Assembly (NCBI GenBank): GCA_963082875.1
Contig: OY720101.1
Location: forward strand, 1,426,001-1,490,000
Reading direction: 5' to 3'
DNA: 64,000 nucleotides
From: Corella eumyota
Taxonomy: Eukaryota > Chordata > Ascidiacea > Phlebobranchia > Corellidae
The notes below the pieces were generated by a model. The model was not told the DNA's origin and did no database searches. It worked only from the letters and a program-made list of their open reading frames with translations. Below are positions 1-13,200 of this stretch, piece after piece (within the stretch, counting starts at the first letter, position 1; every line of letters starts with the position of its first letter). A program made the translations under genes and the position numbers.

Positions 1-9
1 TGTTTTTAG

Positions 10-1861
<1,852 letters not shown>

Positions 1862-2349
1862 TCAAACAAAGCATCAAATGTTATTTCTATATTAAAACTC
1901 TGTAAAGCAAGCTTGTTTAAAGTTTTATTAAATTGCTTTGCCTAGGAGTTTTGTAACAGAACTAGGTGCCTTAGAATACAAAACAGTGCTGATATGTTTA
2001 TTAGTTAATTTATTATTTCTAATTAATGTGCTTTGATTGATTAAAATGTGCTAATAGTTATGTTAAAAGTTCCATCGTAATTTTACTGTTTTTTATCTCA
2101 GTGTTATATTAATGTGCTTAATTATTACAAGTGTTAATATGACAATTATTCTTTTTACCAATTCTGCTTTTTTACTACATTTTTTGTATTGTTGTTTTAG
2201 TATAAACTAAATCCCATTATTTTAAGTTTAGTTCAAGTTTATTTCGTGTAAATCTAATACACATCGTCTGCCATAAAGGCTTGATAAATAAATACAAAAA
2301 AATAAATATTTTATAAGCAAGCTGCTTATTCGTTGTTAAAAAATAAATT
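1862..2349. other. Convergent 3' intergenic region
   Basis: This AT-rich stretch separates the stops of the ABC transporter and the sulfotransferase, which face each other. Overlapping AATAAA signals near 2286-2308 (AATAAATACA and AATAAATATT) could end the transporter mRNA. No further gene was seen. Confidence 0.6.
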
Positions 2350-4702
2350 TTAATATTTGAAATTAATATTTGTTCCTTTTAACTTTTCATCAAATATGTC
2401 GTCGATAATTTTGGATTGTTTTTCAGTTAGGTAATTTCTCCAGCCACCAGTGTCGCCTTTGAAATAAACGAATAAAAATAAAACGCTTATGTTGCAAAAC
2501 CACATATGAAATACAAACTTGAAATTGCAGATTGCTTAACAGCAACACTAATGGGCCTAAATAAGTGTTTAATATTGCATTTGACTTTTACCATGCTAAC
2601 TTTAACCAATCTGAGTTTTTAATTTTCTGAATGTCCTATATTTAAAAAACAATTCTGTGTTGATGCTAACTAAAGTCTGCTAAATTTTTTTAAAACCACA
2701 TATTTATCAAACCAAAATTTACGCCTCTATATTAAAAAGTAAACTACATTAAAACTGCAATAAAAATTAACCTTTTCTAAGAATGATCGAGTGCATCTCA
2801 GCCAGTTGCCCTGATGAGGGGTCGTTTGCATTTTTCATGTTTTCAATTTCACACAAACTTGAAATATGATCAAGTTCTTTACAAGTAAGCGGGGTCTCCA
2901 GAAAGTTTGCCAAGTTTTTAATTTGTAGTGACAGATTCTGAATTTAAAATTGGATAATTCACAATTCTTTTTAAAACATATGTATCAGTAGGTAACATTA
3001 AGATAACTTGGTCATTAACTAAACAAATAGTTGTTTAACCTCTTTCATATCCTCGTAAAAGAGAAAATAAACATTGTTGTTTTCCCTGTATTTGTTCCAT
3101 GATAAAATATGTTCCGGATACCATTCTTCTGGCTTACTGTGTAATGAGAATTTACCTAAACCACGTTTAATCATTGAATCAATATTAAAATTTTGTTATG
3201 ACATAATTTTAAATGAAGGTTCAAGCTTGTAATAATGTTAAATAAAACAGACTTCATTTAATGTTAAATGTTGAAAAAATAGTTTTGTTATTTTTAACTT
3301 CGACTATTTATAAATTTATTTTCTTTGGAAATGTTTATATATTTTAAACTTTTTTACGGGGTCAAAAAACACAATGTTTTCTTTCTAAACACACGATGTA
3401 TTTCAAGTAAAACAAACCTGAAACAAAGTTATCAAAGAAGTGATCCCATCCACTAAATATCATGGATCTTAACGGCTCGTTTTGAGCTTTGGGTAATTGT
3501 CTGTAGAAGTGATACCAAGACACAATCTGGTCTTTTGGGTTTCGCAAAACATATATCACCTAATATATAATATACATAAGTTAACTTTTATAAAAATATT
3601 AATTGAACCCATAAAAACCAAGTTTAAATTTTTTCCTAGTAACATATTTAATTTAACTTGTAACTGAATCTTATGTTTTCTTAAAAAGTTTAAAAATTAG
3701 GTTAAAATGTGAACAATATTTACTTTTGTTTTAGACTTGCAAATTTGTTCTATGTTAAGTAACTCAGCTGGAAGATGGGTAAAAAATAATCTTCTTTTTA
3801 AACCAAACCGTTCAATTAACTTAAACTTGGAAGCTACAAAACAACAACAAAACATTTAAAAATAAATGTTTCTTCTACGCATTCAGAAATCGATGTATAA
3901 TACACCAATTTATTAAAAAATGAAGAAATCTTTATGTTAAGATAGCAGCGTTGTACCAGTATCAAATACATGCATTAATGTATACCAATTGTTTAGTATT
4001 TGACCAAAGTTTTAACTTACGGGATCCAGCCTCAAGGAAACTCAAGGAAAGTGGCAGATTTTTAGTGACATCAAAAAGAGAAGAATTTCGATACAACAGA
4101 CGTCGAGTAATTTCTACTGTCCAGTTCGTACCTATATAACAACACATTTATGACATAACGCCACACAATCTTTGTACCCACAAGAGTGGATTTACGTAAA
4201 GGCAAATTACAAACCATTGATATTTACATTGGTTTTAAGTTTTTTGAGCATCCATGAAAGTATAAAGGTATACAATACATTAGTGCAACGGGACAAGTTA
4301 ATTTTATAACTTAAAACATAACTAGTAAAAATGTTACTCAAATGTTTTAACTAAATTATGGCATGGTCCCGAAACCAAAACTTTGCTTTAATTGGTATAA
4401 CAAAGCATTTATGCGCAGATTGTTAGACGCTAAATTTTACACGATATTTCTGTTTAAATGTTGGCATATTTTTAAATTTATAGTTTACCTGTTTTCGGAA
4501 AAGAAGCCACAATAACATCGCTACTTTTTGTCTGCCAGTTTTGAAGCAAATACTTGATGCAATCAGGCGAAAAATTTGGGATGATTTTGTAGCCATTTAA
4601 GATCTGAAATAACTTAACATTTCTGGCAAGAGGATCAAAAGAATCTAACGCTTCTTTCGTTGCTTTCTCGATATTAACTTCATCTTTTGTCATAACTTTC
4701 AT
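2350..4702 (-). CDS. Cytosolic sulfotransferase (SULT family), 321 aa
   Basis: The product transfers sulfate from PAPS to a hydroxyl or amine of a small molecule in the cytosol. Exons, in order of transcription: 4702-4489, 4131-4021, 3833-3724, 3559-3418, 3155-3040, 2937-2772, 2456-2350. They sum to 966 nt with every junction in phase. The 5'-phosphosulfate loop FPKTGTNWT is formed across the first intron. The catalytic histidine lies in FFTHLPAELL. The 3'-phosphate-binding segment is YVLRNPKDQIVSWYHFY. The C-terminal PAPS motif reads RKGDTGGWRNYLT, close to the usual RKGxxGDWKN. Length is slightly above the usual 285-300 aa because of an N-terminal extension of about 40 residues. No signal peptide or membrane segment is seen, which fits a cytosolic enzyme. 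The subfamily and substrate cannot be decided from sequence alone. A nearer ATG (MTKDEV) three codons downstream is an alternative start. Confidence 0.92.
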
Positions 4703-5610
4703 CTAATATTTAGATTTCAAACTTTTTAATTAAAAAAAAAACTTCTTTGTAGGACAATGTATTAACAACTACTATGTAGTATAATATATCCAAGTAACCT
4801 TAACTATTTATCTTAAAGGTAATGATGACTTTTTTATATTGAGTCACATTTGATATAAAAATAGAATTGATTGCCCAACAAAAGTTCTTGCTTTTTTGTT
4901 TTACGGCGAAAGGTGAACGAACCATTAAGTGGAATATGTTAATAAATAATTACAAACAGAAGAGACGACTTGAGAGCTAAATAAATAGAAAAGAAGATTA
5001 AATATAATATTAAACAAATGCTAGCAGTTGCTGTTACGTAGATAGGTGACATTTTATAAGTATAAGTGATATAAAAATACTTAAAGAGAATTTCGTATAC
5101 CGGAAAATAATATTGCAAAGCATACATTACACGATCTTTAAACTAATAAACTACAAATCGATCTGTTTAAAATGACCCCCTGTCAGCTTATTATATAAGA
5201 AATAAACATAAATTTTAATTGCCCAATGTATATAACCAAGTAACACAAAAAAAAAAAAAAAAATGTGTTTTTGTACTGGCCTACAGATAATTACATATAC
5301 AAATAAGTAAATAAAGTAACTCTTTATAAATTAAATATCAAAAAATGTGTAGGCTATCGAATAACAAATAGGCTACATGATAACAGCGCAAATTTTAATT
5401 TAAATTAAAATTTTAAAACCACGCAGTAAGGTAATATTAAATAGTTTAAATGCAATCTAAATCAAATTTTGATATATAATTAATCACCAGTTTCCTTAAC
5501 AGGGAAATGATAACGACCAGAGGTTGTTGCAATGGGAATAGATAAAAGGTGACTTTCATTCGAACAATATTTACTTTATTTTACTCGTGTTAAATACAAA
5601 TAAATAAACC
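4703..5610. other. Divergent intergenic region
   Basis: The starts of the sulfotransferase (-) and the two-helix membrane gene (+) face away from each other here, so both promoters should be in this stretch. It is AT-rich, with a long A run near 5248-5264 and a self-complementary AT stretch near 5394-5420. I see no clear TATA box or conserved site. Confidence 0.5.
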
Positions 5611-7615
5611 ATGAGTTTAGAAACAGATATTGAAAAAGGTAAGAATTAATTTTTAAAATATTTGTTTAAAACATATGGTAATCACTAAAAGTCTGTGTTA
5701 AAGTTTAACTAAATAAGAATAAATATGTTTGTTTATTTTAGTTCCACTGCTGCTAAAGCAAAGATCAAGCGTCATTAGCTCAGGTAAGACTAAAGCAATG
5801 CAAATATAAACCAAAAATAAATATTAAAACAAACTAATAAACCTTGAACAACATAATACTTATTATGCTGCTAAATGTAGTAAAAGAAATGCTTGTAATA
5901 AAAACTAAATGCTTAATTTAAGCAACTATATCACCCCGATTAAAATTAGTTTTACGCATTCCTAAAGCATTGTTAACACAATTAATTGTAAATTGTAACC
6001 TTATAAAACGACCACTTACGCTACTTAGTAGGGAAAAAATCCTGAAACAAAATTTTTGTGTTTGATTAAAGTATTTATAACAATCTAATAATTCCTCATA
6101 ACTTGTAACCTAATAAAACAACAAGTATTTTGTCACAACAGGCGAATCACATATTGGAAGTGAAATATCAGGCACAACTTTTACCAGCCATCAATCCAAA
6201 TCCGATCAAGACAAACCAAAAAAAATCCCAACAAAGAAAAAGCAGCCGCCTTTCCTTCAACGAAAAATTAAAGTAAAAAATGCAGTTATTTAAATATTTT
6301 CCGAATTTATTTAGCACTAAATACCCCATAAAAAATCTCACATAAAAAACCACACAAACATGTATTTAATTGGCACCAAATACCGTATAAAAAACCACAC
6401 AAATATGTAAGATTTTTATACTTATAAAGTTTATAACATTCCTAAATTTAGGTTGTAAATCCATATGATATAAATGAAGAATTGCTTCTTAAAAACTTGC
6501 TTAAAAGTTTCGAAGATAAAGCAAAAGAATGGAATGAAAGGAAAACTCATTATACACTTTCTCATAGTTTTGTTACCGTGTTCATAATAGGACTTCAGCT
6601 ATGCCAGGTAACTATTAAAATCTTCATTATAAATGTATAGTATACAGATTAGAATTTAAAATATATATGTATCTAACACATAATGTTGGTATAGGTATGT
6701 ATTTATTTGGTTATAAGTTGCATCAACAATGTAGTTGAAAATAAATCTGGGTTTGGTACCCATGCCATATAACATACCTACAACCTTTATATAAACATTA
6801 TAACTTATGGCATGTTTTAAATTATTAATTGGTTTTGTTATTTTTTTCCGTCGCATTATTGTAATATTTATTGTTATCTTTTTATTTACTTTTTTGTAAT
6901 TGGCAAAAAATCTAAATATTAAAAAAAATGTAACTTATTATGTTGGAAAAAAATTATTTTAAATGTTAACAATTTTGCCTTTATTATGTAAAACAGATCG
7001 TTATCTTTCAAATACCAAGCGAATACATCTCACTTGAAATCAAGGGAATTATAGCAACTATTTTACCAGCAGTTACTGCGTCAATTCTAGCCATTCAAAT
7101 GAAATTACGATGGGAAATTAAGGGCGAAGTTTGTAAAAGAGGTAAACAAAAAATTTAAAAAAATTAGAGAAATAGTGCGGTCGCGGGGTTTATTTTTTAA
7201 ATATGTTAAAAATTTTCCAATTTGCACGAAGATACGATTTTTTTTTAAATAATTTCTTTTTCCAGATATAGGGGTTTGCAGTTAAAAAATTTTAAATAGG
7301 GAAATTTCCATGCTCGCAAGTCACGTGACGCACGACGTCATCGTTTTCTACCCGATATTTAGACCAAATTATTAAAACACACCTTAGACAAAATACCTTT
7401 CTTCTTTAAAAGTAAATCCTACCTACATAAGTTTGTAAAAAGTTGTATTTTTTTCTTTTATAGGGGCCGAGATATACGACCGATTGGTACAACATGTAAA
7501 ATACAGATTAGCAATGTTAGAATGTGGGGGGAAATTTGAAGATACGATCGATATTTGGAATGCTGGGTTAATTAGCGAAGCTTGTGATATTCCAGCTTTG
7601 TCGAGTTCACACTAA
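5611..7615 (+). CDS. Two-helix membrane protein, possibly SLATT/DUF4231-like, 217 aa
   Basis: Exons: 5611-5638, 5742-5783, 6142-6272, 6452-6607, 6997-7141, 7464-7615; 654 nt, all junctions in phase. The first 80 or so residues are polar and lysine-rich (KPKKIPTKKKQ), with no signal peptide. Next comes an amphipathic helix (KAKEWNERKTHYTLSHS). Two hydrophobic segments follow (FVTVFIIGLQLCQIVIFQI and GIIATILPAVTASILAIQM). A charged helix then holds a tryptophan and a K-R-G-A-E-I-Y segment. This order (basic helix, two membrane spans, then a helix with W and AE) resembles the SLATT/DUF4231 two-helix fold, which in bacteria serves as a membrane effector next to nucleotide sensors. The match is by architecture only; I do not recognise an animal orthologue. 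The gene has no related neighbour. The 3' UTR contains the folded element described separately, with a poly(A) signal at 7856-7861. Confidence 0.75.
6738..6907 (-). repeat. Dispersed repeat C, copy 1
   Basis: This stretch in the fourth intron of the two-helix gene matches 40179-40353. Shared blocks include CTGGGTTTGGT, CCATGCCATATA, GGCATGTTTTAAAT and CGTCGCATT-TTGTAATATT. CATGCCATA near 6770 and TATGGCATG near 6806 are inverted repeats, so it can form a hairpin. The orientation is arbitrary. Family not recognised. Confidence 0.6.
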
Positions 7616-8145
7616 AACAGACTACAAACACTTAACTTAAATACAATCTAAATATCAGGCCATTATTTAGCCATTAAGCGCTTCGATGAAGCGCATCTTC
7701 CAACCCGCCTTAAAGCGGTTAATGGATCCACCTTCGTTTTGCTTCGAAGTGGTTTATGGCTAACTATTTGGGTGTAACTATACACCATTAAAGTACACAG
7801 CATATTATAGTTTATATTAGATATTTTATTGTTATAAACTTGTAGAATTTTTCTAAATAAATTTGCATGAACTATATGTACATTTAATTATTGCTTACAT
7901 ACTTTGATTTAACGCAATAAAAACATTAACAAAAAACAGTATATGAAATTAGTATACGTATTTTATCCGTAGCCTTATATTTTCTGAAAGTAATATTGCA
8001 TAATTATGGAAATCACAATTACGATAACCAATCTGGGTAAAAAGGTTGGGAAAAAAGAGATTGGGTGAATTTGTTATAAAGTAGTTGGAATAGTTAGTTC
8101 AACCTGTAGAAATAGCTGTAGAAATACCCCCGATTGTTGACATAA
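7616..8145. other. 3' UTR of the two-helix gene and convergent spacer
   Basis: This covers the 3' UTR, including the cloverleaf element at 7667-7763 and the AATAAA at 7856-7861, and then the 3' flank of the opposite-strand receptor-like gene. Nothing else was recognised. Confidence 0.55.
7667..7763 (+). ncRNA. Cloverleaf-shaped structured element in a 3' UTR
   Basis: An outer stem pairs TTAGCCAT (7667-7674) with ATGGCTAA (7756-7763), eight perfect base pairs. Three hairpins lie inside it. The first is GCGCTTC-GAT-GAAGCGC at 7678-7694 (seven pairs). The second pairs the CCGC of 7705-7708 with the GCGG of 7715-7718 and extends to AA/TT through a bulge. The third pairs CCAC and TTCG near 7728-7736 with CGAA and GTGG near 7745-7752. 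The stretch is GC-rich compared with its flanks and lies 51 bp after the stop codon. It could be a folded 3'-UTR element or a small palindromic mobile element. No tRNA A or B box is present. Confidence 0.5.
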
Positions 8146-9039
8146 TTATGGCAGAGTTGATGGCTTTATCGGTTTCCAAGCCATCAGTCGATTCCTCCAA
8201 TCAACGTACGATAAAGATACCATAATTTGATATATCAGTAACCCAGTGTTGTATATACTATCACCTATAACGAGTGAACCTTGCTGAACATTTACAACCA
8301 AAAGTATGAACACAATAACATTACCAGCAACACAAACCGAAGTTGAAACTAAAAGTCGTTTTATCATTGTTTTGATTGCAATTGTTGTCGATTCCCGCCC
8401 GTTTTCCATTTTAGCTAACAAGGGATAGACCATAACAGATGGAAGAGTGATTGAGATAGTAAAAGCAAGTACCACGATTATAATAAACCATATTAAGACT
8501 GCAATGCTGCCTTGAGCATAAGAATGTACACAACCGAGTTCAATAGTTGGCGATAATTTATCTGTCACGCTGAACGTGATTGCGTGAAACAAACCGTTAA
8601 TAACGATCAAGAAAATTACAACGATTAAAATAACTTTCAGCGTACACGTTAATAAAATCTTCATGACTTCGTGATAGTAAAACATTTTGATCCGAAGCCA
8701 AAGCACAATGAAAACTGACATTATAGACAAAGCATGAGGCCATACGATAAACGAATTAATAACGTCACATGCATTTAATTCTAAATCATATCCCAACCAT
8801 AGAGCCAAGTATGTTGTAAACGTTGATACGATCACTAAAAATGACGATATTAGATTGAACGCAATGATCCATCTTGCAAATGCTTTTTGTGTACCCGTTT
8901 CTGAACCTGGCGTATTTTTTATCTTTTTTCGTGTCCTATAATAATATACTGATAGATTGATTAGAACGTATAAAGACAGAAAGCATAATACAATACAAAA
9001 TACTTGTGCAAAAATCCACGAAGGACTGTACTGCCTCAT
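8146..9039 (-). CDS. Intronless seven-helix receptor-like protein, 297 aa
   Basis: A single uninterrupted frame encodes seven hydrophobic segments: near residues 8-30 (IFAQVFCIVLCFLSLYVLI), 55-75, 92-112, 130-152, 175-200, 230-252 and 262-280. The short N-terminus and the loop of basic residues after segment 1 (YYYRTRKKIK) suit a G-protein-coupled receptor topology. The usual rhodopsin-family marks are not evident: no DRY after helix 3 (the matching place reads LWLRIKMFYYHE) and no NPxxY, the end being IYQIMVSLSYVDWRNR. Cysteines before helix 3 (ELNAC) and in the second outer loop (ELGCVH) could make the usual disulphide. I do not recognise an orthologue, and a lineage-specific orphan or chemosensory receptor is an inference. 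It is convergent with the two-helix gene. Confidence 0.75.
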   Translation of the reverse strand: MRQYSPSWIFAQVFCIVLCFLSLYVLINLSVYYYRTRKKIKNTPGSETGTQKAFARWIIAFNLISSFLVIVSTFTTYLALWLGYDLELNACDVINSFIVWPHALSIMSVFIVLWLRIKMFYYHEVMKILLTCTLKVILIVVIFLIVINGLFHAITFSVTDKLSPTIELGCVHSYAQGSIAVLIWFIIIVVLAFTISITLPSVMVYPLLAKMENGRESTTIAIKTMIKRLLVSTSVCVAGNVIVFILLVVNVQQGSLVIGDSIYNTGLLIYQIMVSLSYVDWRNRLMAWKPIKPSTLP

Positions 9040-10261
9040 CTTAACTAGTTTTTAAAATTTAAATATACCTAAAATAAAAAAAATAACTAAAATTAAATAA
9101 TTGAAATAAATATAATTTAGCATAACATATATTAAACATATTGTACTGCCTATATTGCATATTATTCGTTTACTTTTTGTTTTAATTTATAAAACAAAAA
9201 TATTTAGCAGTAAATTTTTAAGCTTTTCTAAACTGAACACTTTAAAATATTTCCTAAATATTTAATCATTTATGCAAATAGAAAATATTAAAAAATCCAT
9301 ATGTCTTATTAGAAAAAAATAATTAAATCAAAAACTTTTTAATTTTTAAGCTTATTATAAACGTTTTTAAAAGGCTCATAACTGAAATTAAATCTGAAAC
9401 TCGTTTTCTAATGCATAATTTATATCTTGCTTGTCATGATGTTGGCAAATAGCGATGTTCAAACTAACTGTCATTAAAACTGAATACATATTTTACTGCT
9501 CTAATGCTATATTACAATACACCAAACTCTTCTATATTATTACTCACATAATCTTGGCACACATTTCAAGCTTTCGACCCAAAATTAGGTTTTATTTTAG
9601 ATGTATATTTCCGCAGGCAAATCTTAACCCAATTATCTAACCACTAATGCGACCTAACAATATCTTAAATGTCACATTAGAGAGATCAATATTTCGGTAT
9701 ATATCAGATTTAAAAATGTATATCATGATAAACCATTAAACAAAATACATAGAAGCCTATACTTAAAATAAGAAATATTTTTTACGTTGTTAAGGACTGA
9801 ATGATTTTATTAAAAAATGCTTAGTCATAGATTAGTATTAAATTGATAGGCCCATATATGTCAGTGTTAACCAATAAATATAATTTGACGTACTTTATAT
9901 TTCAAGTACACTGATTCATTAACTTTATATACGCAGCATATATTTGTGCTGTGCAAAAACTATAGGTTATAGGTTAACTCTTTATCAAAACAGTGTTAAC
10001 TCTTTATCAAAACAGTAAACTAAACGTAAATACACGACCGGTACGTATATCGTATGAAACAAATTAAAAGGAAAATAACAATGCATAAGTTACAGCGTCC
10101 GGGTAGGTTCTACCTATAAATTATCACTTTTTTATTGTTTTGTTTCGGATATAACTAATTTCCTTTTTTTATGTAACAAACAATATCCCTACTTTAATAT
10201 AAATTCCACCATTTAGTCTAATTTTTGATAGATTATTGGTAACAACTTTGTAGATTTTACA
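9040..10261. other. Divergent intergenic region upstream of the cyclooxygenase gene
   Basis: The receptor-like gene (-) and the cyclooxygenase gene (+) diverge from this AT-rich region. It holds the 22-bp tandem duplication at 9973-10016. A few short open frames here lack coding character. No TATA box could be assigned. Confidence 0.5.
9973..10016. repeat. Perfect 22-bp tandem duplication in the COX upstream region
   Basis: The unit starts GTTAACTCTTTATC and ends AAAACAGT; two exact copies sit side by side about 245 bp before the cyclooxygenase ATG. Each holds GTTAAC (HNF1-like half site) and TTATC (GATA site on the reverse strand). Regulatory meaning is inference. Confidence 0.7.
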
Positions 10262-13200
10262 ATGTTGTATGTTAATGCATTAATTTTTGGTTTATTTTTC
10301 GGTTTTGTAAAGGCCAATGCCTCTTCAAATGAAGCAATAAAATGTAAGTAAAAATTCAAAGATTGATTATACGTTATTTAATTTAAAATTGAATTTATTA
10401 TTAATGCTTATTGAGTTACAATTTTAAAGGGTATGCTAAAATTTTACTAAATGGTCATTTAAATAAAAAATAGTCAAAAAATATAAAAAAACTGACTTTA
10501 GTTAAAATAAGAGGTATTTCGTTTATCCACAGATAGCGCATGTTGTTCCTATCCGTGTGAAAATAACGGGATATGTATTTCTATGGACGACAATGAAGTT
10601 TATGAATGCGATTGCTTTAACACAGGACATTATGGAAAAAGATGCGAGACACGTAAAACTTAAAAAAATGTCGTTTTTTAAAGCTTATTGTTTGTTGATG
10701 ACTATGCGAATATGGTCTTTTTAAAAGCATATTTTTTATATTTCTTGTTTGTATTTAGGTTCAAAACCTATATTTAAAATATCCTTAAGATCTAAGTTGT
10801 GTTTTTGTTATATTTTAATTTTAAGAACTGTTTTTTTATTGCAGCTTATTTCAAGCACAGAATTATAATGATGATAAAACCGAGTCAAGATTTCAAGAAC
10901 TTTTTTCTGAGTAACTTCGCGTTTCTGTGGGCTGTGGTTAACAGAATCAATTTCCTAAGACATTTTCTTCTAAAATTGGTCATATTTAGTAAGTTTTTTT
11001 ATGATTTTTTTGTAAGTGTTTAACTTAAAGCAAAATATAAAACAGAATATCAATTTAAATTCATTTTTGTTTTAATTTTTTTATATTATTTATTTTAAGA
11101 TTTAAATACCAAAGTTATTTTTTAATTTTTTTTTGTATATATCTTTATCCTCGATGTGGAAAAGTCGAATGCGCGACTTAATCATAGAGCAACATCAGTT
11201 ACCCCGACCCAGTCTCGAGTTGCCTGTGGCAGTTTGGGATATTATAGATTATAATTGCCCGATAATTATGCTGCTGATTAAGTGCTGACTCAGCAGGAGT
11301 TCGTACCGTTTAAATCGCCTTACTCAAGGGCGACCTCATGTGTGGTGTAGCAAGTGTTCTTACCACTACACCACGCTGCCGGTTTTATAGATTGTTAATT
11401 TAGGAATTTTTAAATTTATTACTAGGAGGCCTATAAACCTGTTTAGTTAGAAATAATATAAATTATTAAATTCAAAATAAAATGTCATTAAAAAGTTTAC
11501 AAATTAATTTTATCTACTTTCAACAAAATTTACCATCATCCTTTTACAATAAATTTAAAAAAAAAATACAATATTATAAAATCCGGTAAAATAGAGAATA
11601 TAAAATAATAAACAAGTAACTGAAATCTATAAACAATTAATGTTTGTTTAGATGAGTTACGCCAGGTACCGGAACCTGCTATATATAGAGGAATGAAGTC
11701 ATATCCGACCTGGGACTCATACGCAAACGACAAAGTATATGCCCGACTCTTACCTCCTATCCCGCTTAATTGTCCAACCCAAACAGGCGTTAAAGGTAAA
11801 CACTACATTGTTGTTATAATAATAATATGTTATGACTTCTATATATATATAGCTTATTGAGCAATATGTCCAAATTATAAGCCTACAAAATAAAAAGAAC
11901 TTCCGTTTGTGAAGCGTCAGTATATTATCAAGGGAAAATATTATTTGCAGTAGCGACCCTATTAAGTCAAATAAAATCCTGACAGTGGGGCGACTTATTG
12001 ACTGGTATCGGTATTGACATTAAGCAACTACCTATTTTACTAATTGCTACCTTTATCGCCACTTGACCCTTGAATTATATTTTGCATTATTTTTCCAAAA
12101 AAATAAACTGCCAACGTCAGTTCATTACATTATTAAATGCACTTTTAACTTAATTAATAACGTTTATCATTATTCCAATATCTTATAATCCCACATAGCC
12201 TAACATAAAATACACTATTCTGAAACAGTTGTAACGTTTTAAATATAGCTGCCTTCTTAACGTACATCAAACCCCATCTAAAAAATTAACTTTGTGTTTA
12301 GGACCAAAAACTTTGCCAAGCGTGGACGAGATTTTAAATCTGGCTTTGCTTCGCAAAGAATTTAAACCAGATCCTCGGCATACCAATCTAGTTCTACCAT
12401 TTTTTAACCAACATTTTACTCACGAGTTTTTCCATCTTGATAAGTCGAAAGGAAGACCTTATCAGAAGGAAGACAATGCGGTAAATATAGTTTTTGATAT
12501 TTTTAAACCCGATACACTATAAACTAAGCAATAACTTACCTATAGCAAAATCCTCTTTCAAATAAAAAGACCTACACTATACGAGCGATATACAACTTCT
12601 TTTTTTCTGTTTTTTTATTACAATAACTAACTGTAAACTTAGGTTGGCATTGTCATTTTTGCAGTATCCAACCCATAAAGTTTTACAACATTGATTTTAG
12701 ATTAATCTGAGCCACGTTTATGGGTTAACAAAGAAACGACAACACGAATTAAGATCCCACGTGGACGGAAAAATGAAAGTTCATATCATAAACAACGAAG
12801 TCTTTCCACCTTTAATCAACGAAACAGGAAATCCACATATACCGGGTGCGAGTCTAGTGCCAGAGCAATACAGGTTCCTGTTGGGTCATGATGCTTTCAC
12901 CCTGATGCCAACTTTCTTGGTGTTTGGGACATTGTGGTTAAGGTAAATAGATGATGTTCAAAATTTTGCTAGTCAAAAAAGTAAATGGTATTCCTTTATA
13001 AAATAACACATTAACGTTATAATAAACGTCACAAATATGTTAACTAGTCAAGTCTAAAAATATTTATTCTAACTAAAGTTTTAAAAAGTTATAACTATAG
13101 CTTTAATGTCCTTTTATTTAACAATATAACAAAAACTCTGCTGTTTATATTTACTACTTTTAAAACTTAATTAAATACCCAACTTTTAAACATTTTTAGA

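Noticed and set aside
4939-5127. 62-codon hydrophobic open frame on the minus strand upstream of the sulfotransferase
   Set aside because: AT-rich composition alone gives hydrophobic codons; it does not join in frame to the sulfotransferase and no signal or family is visible.
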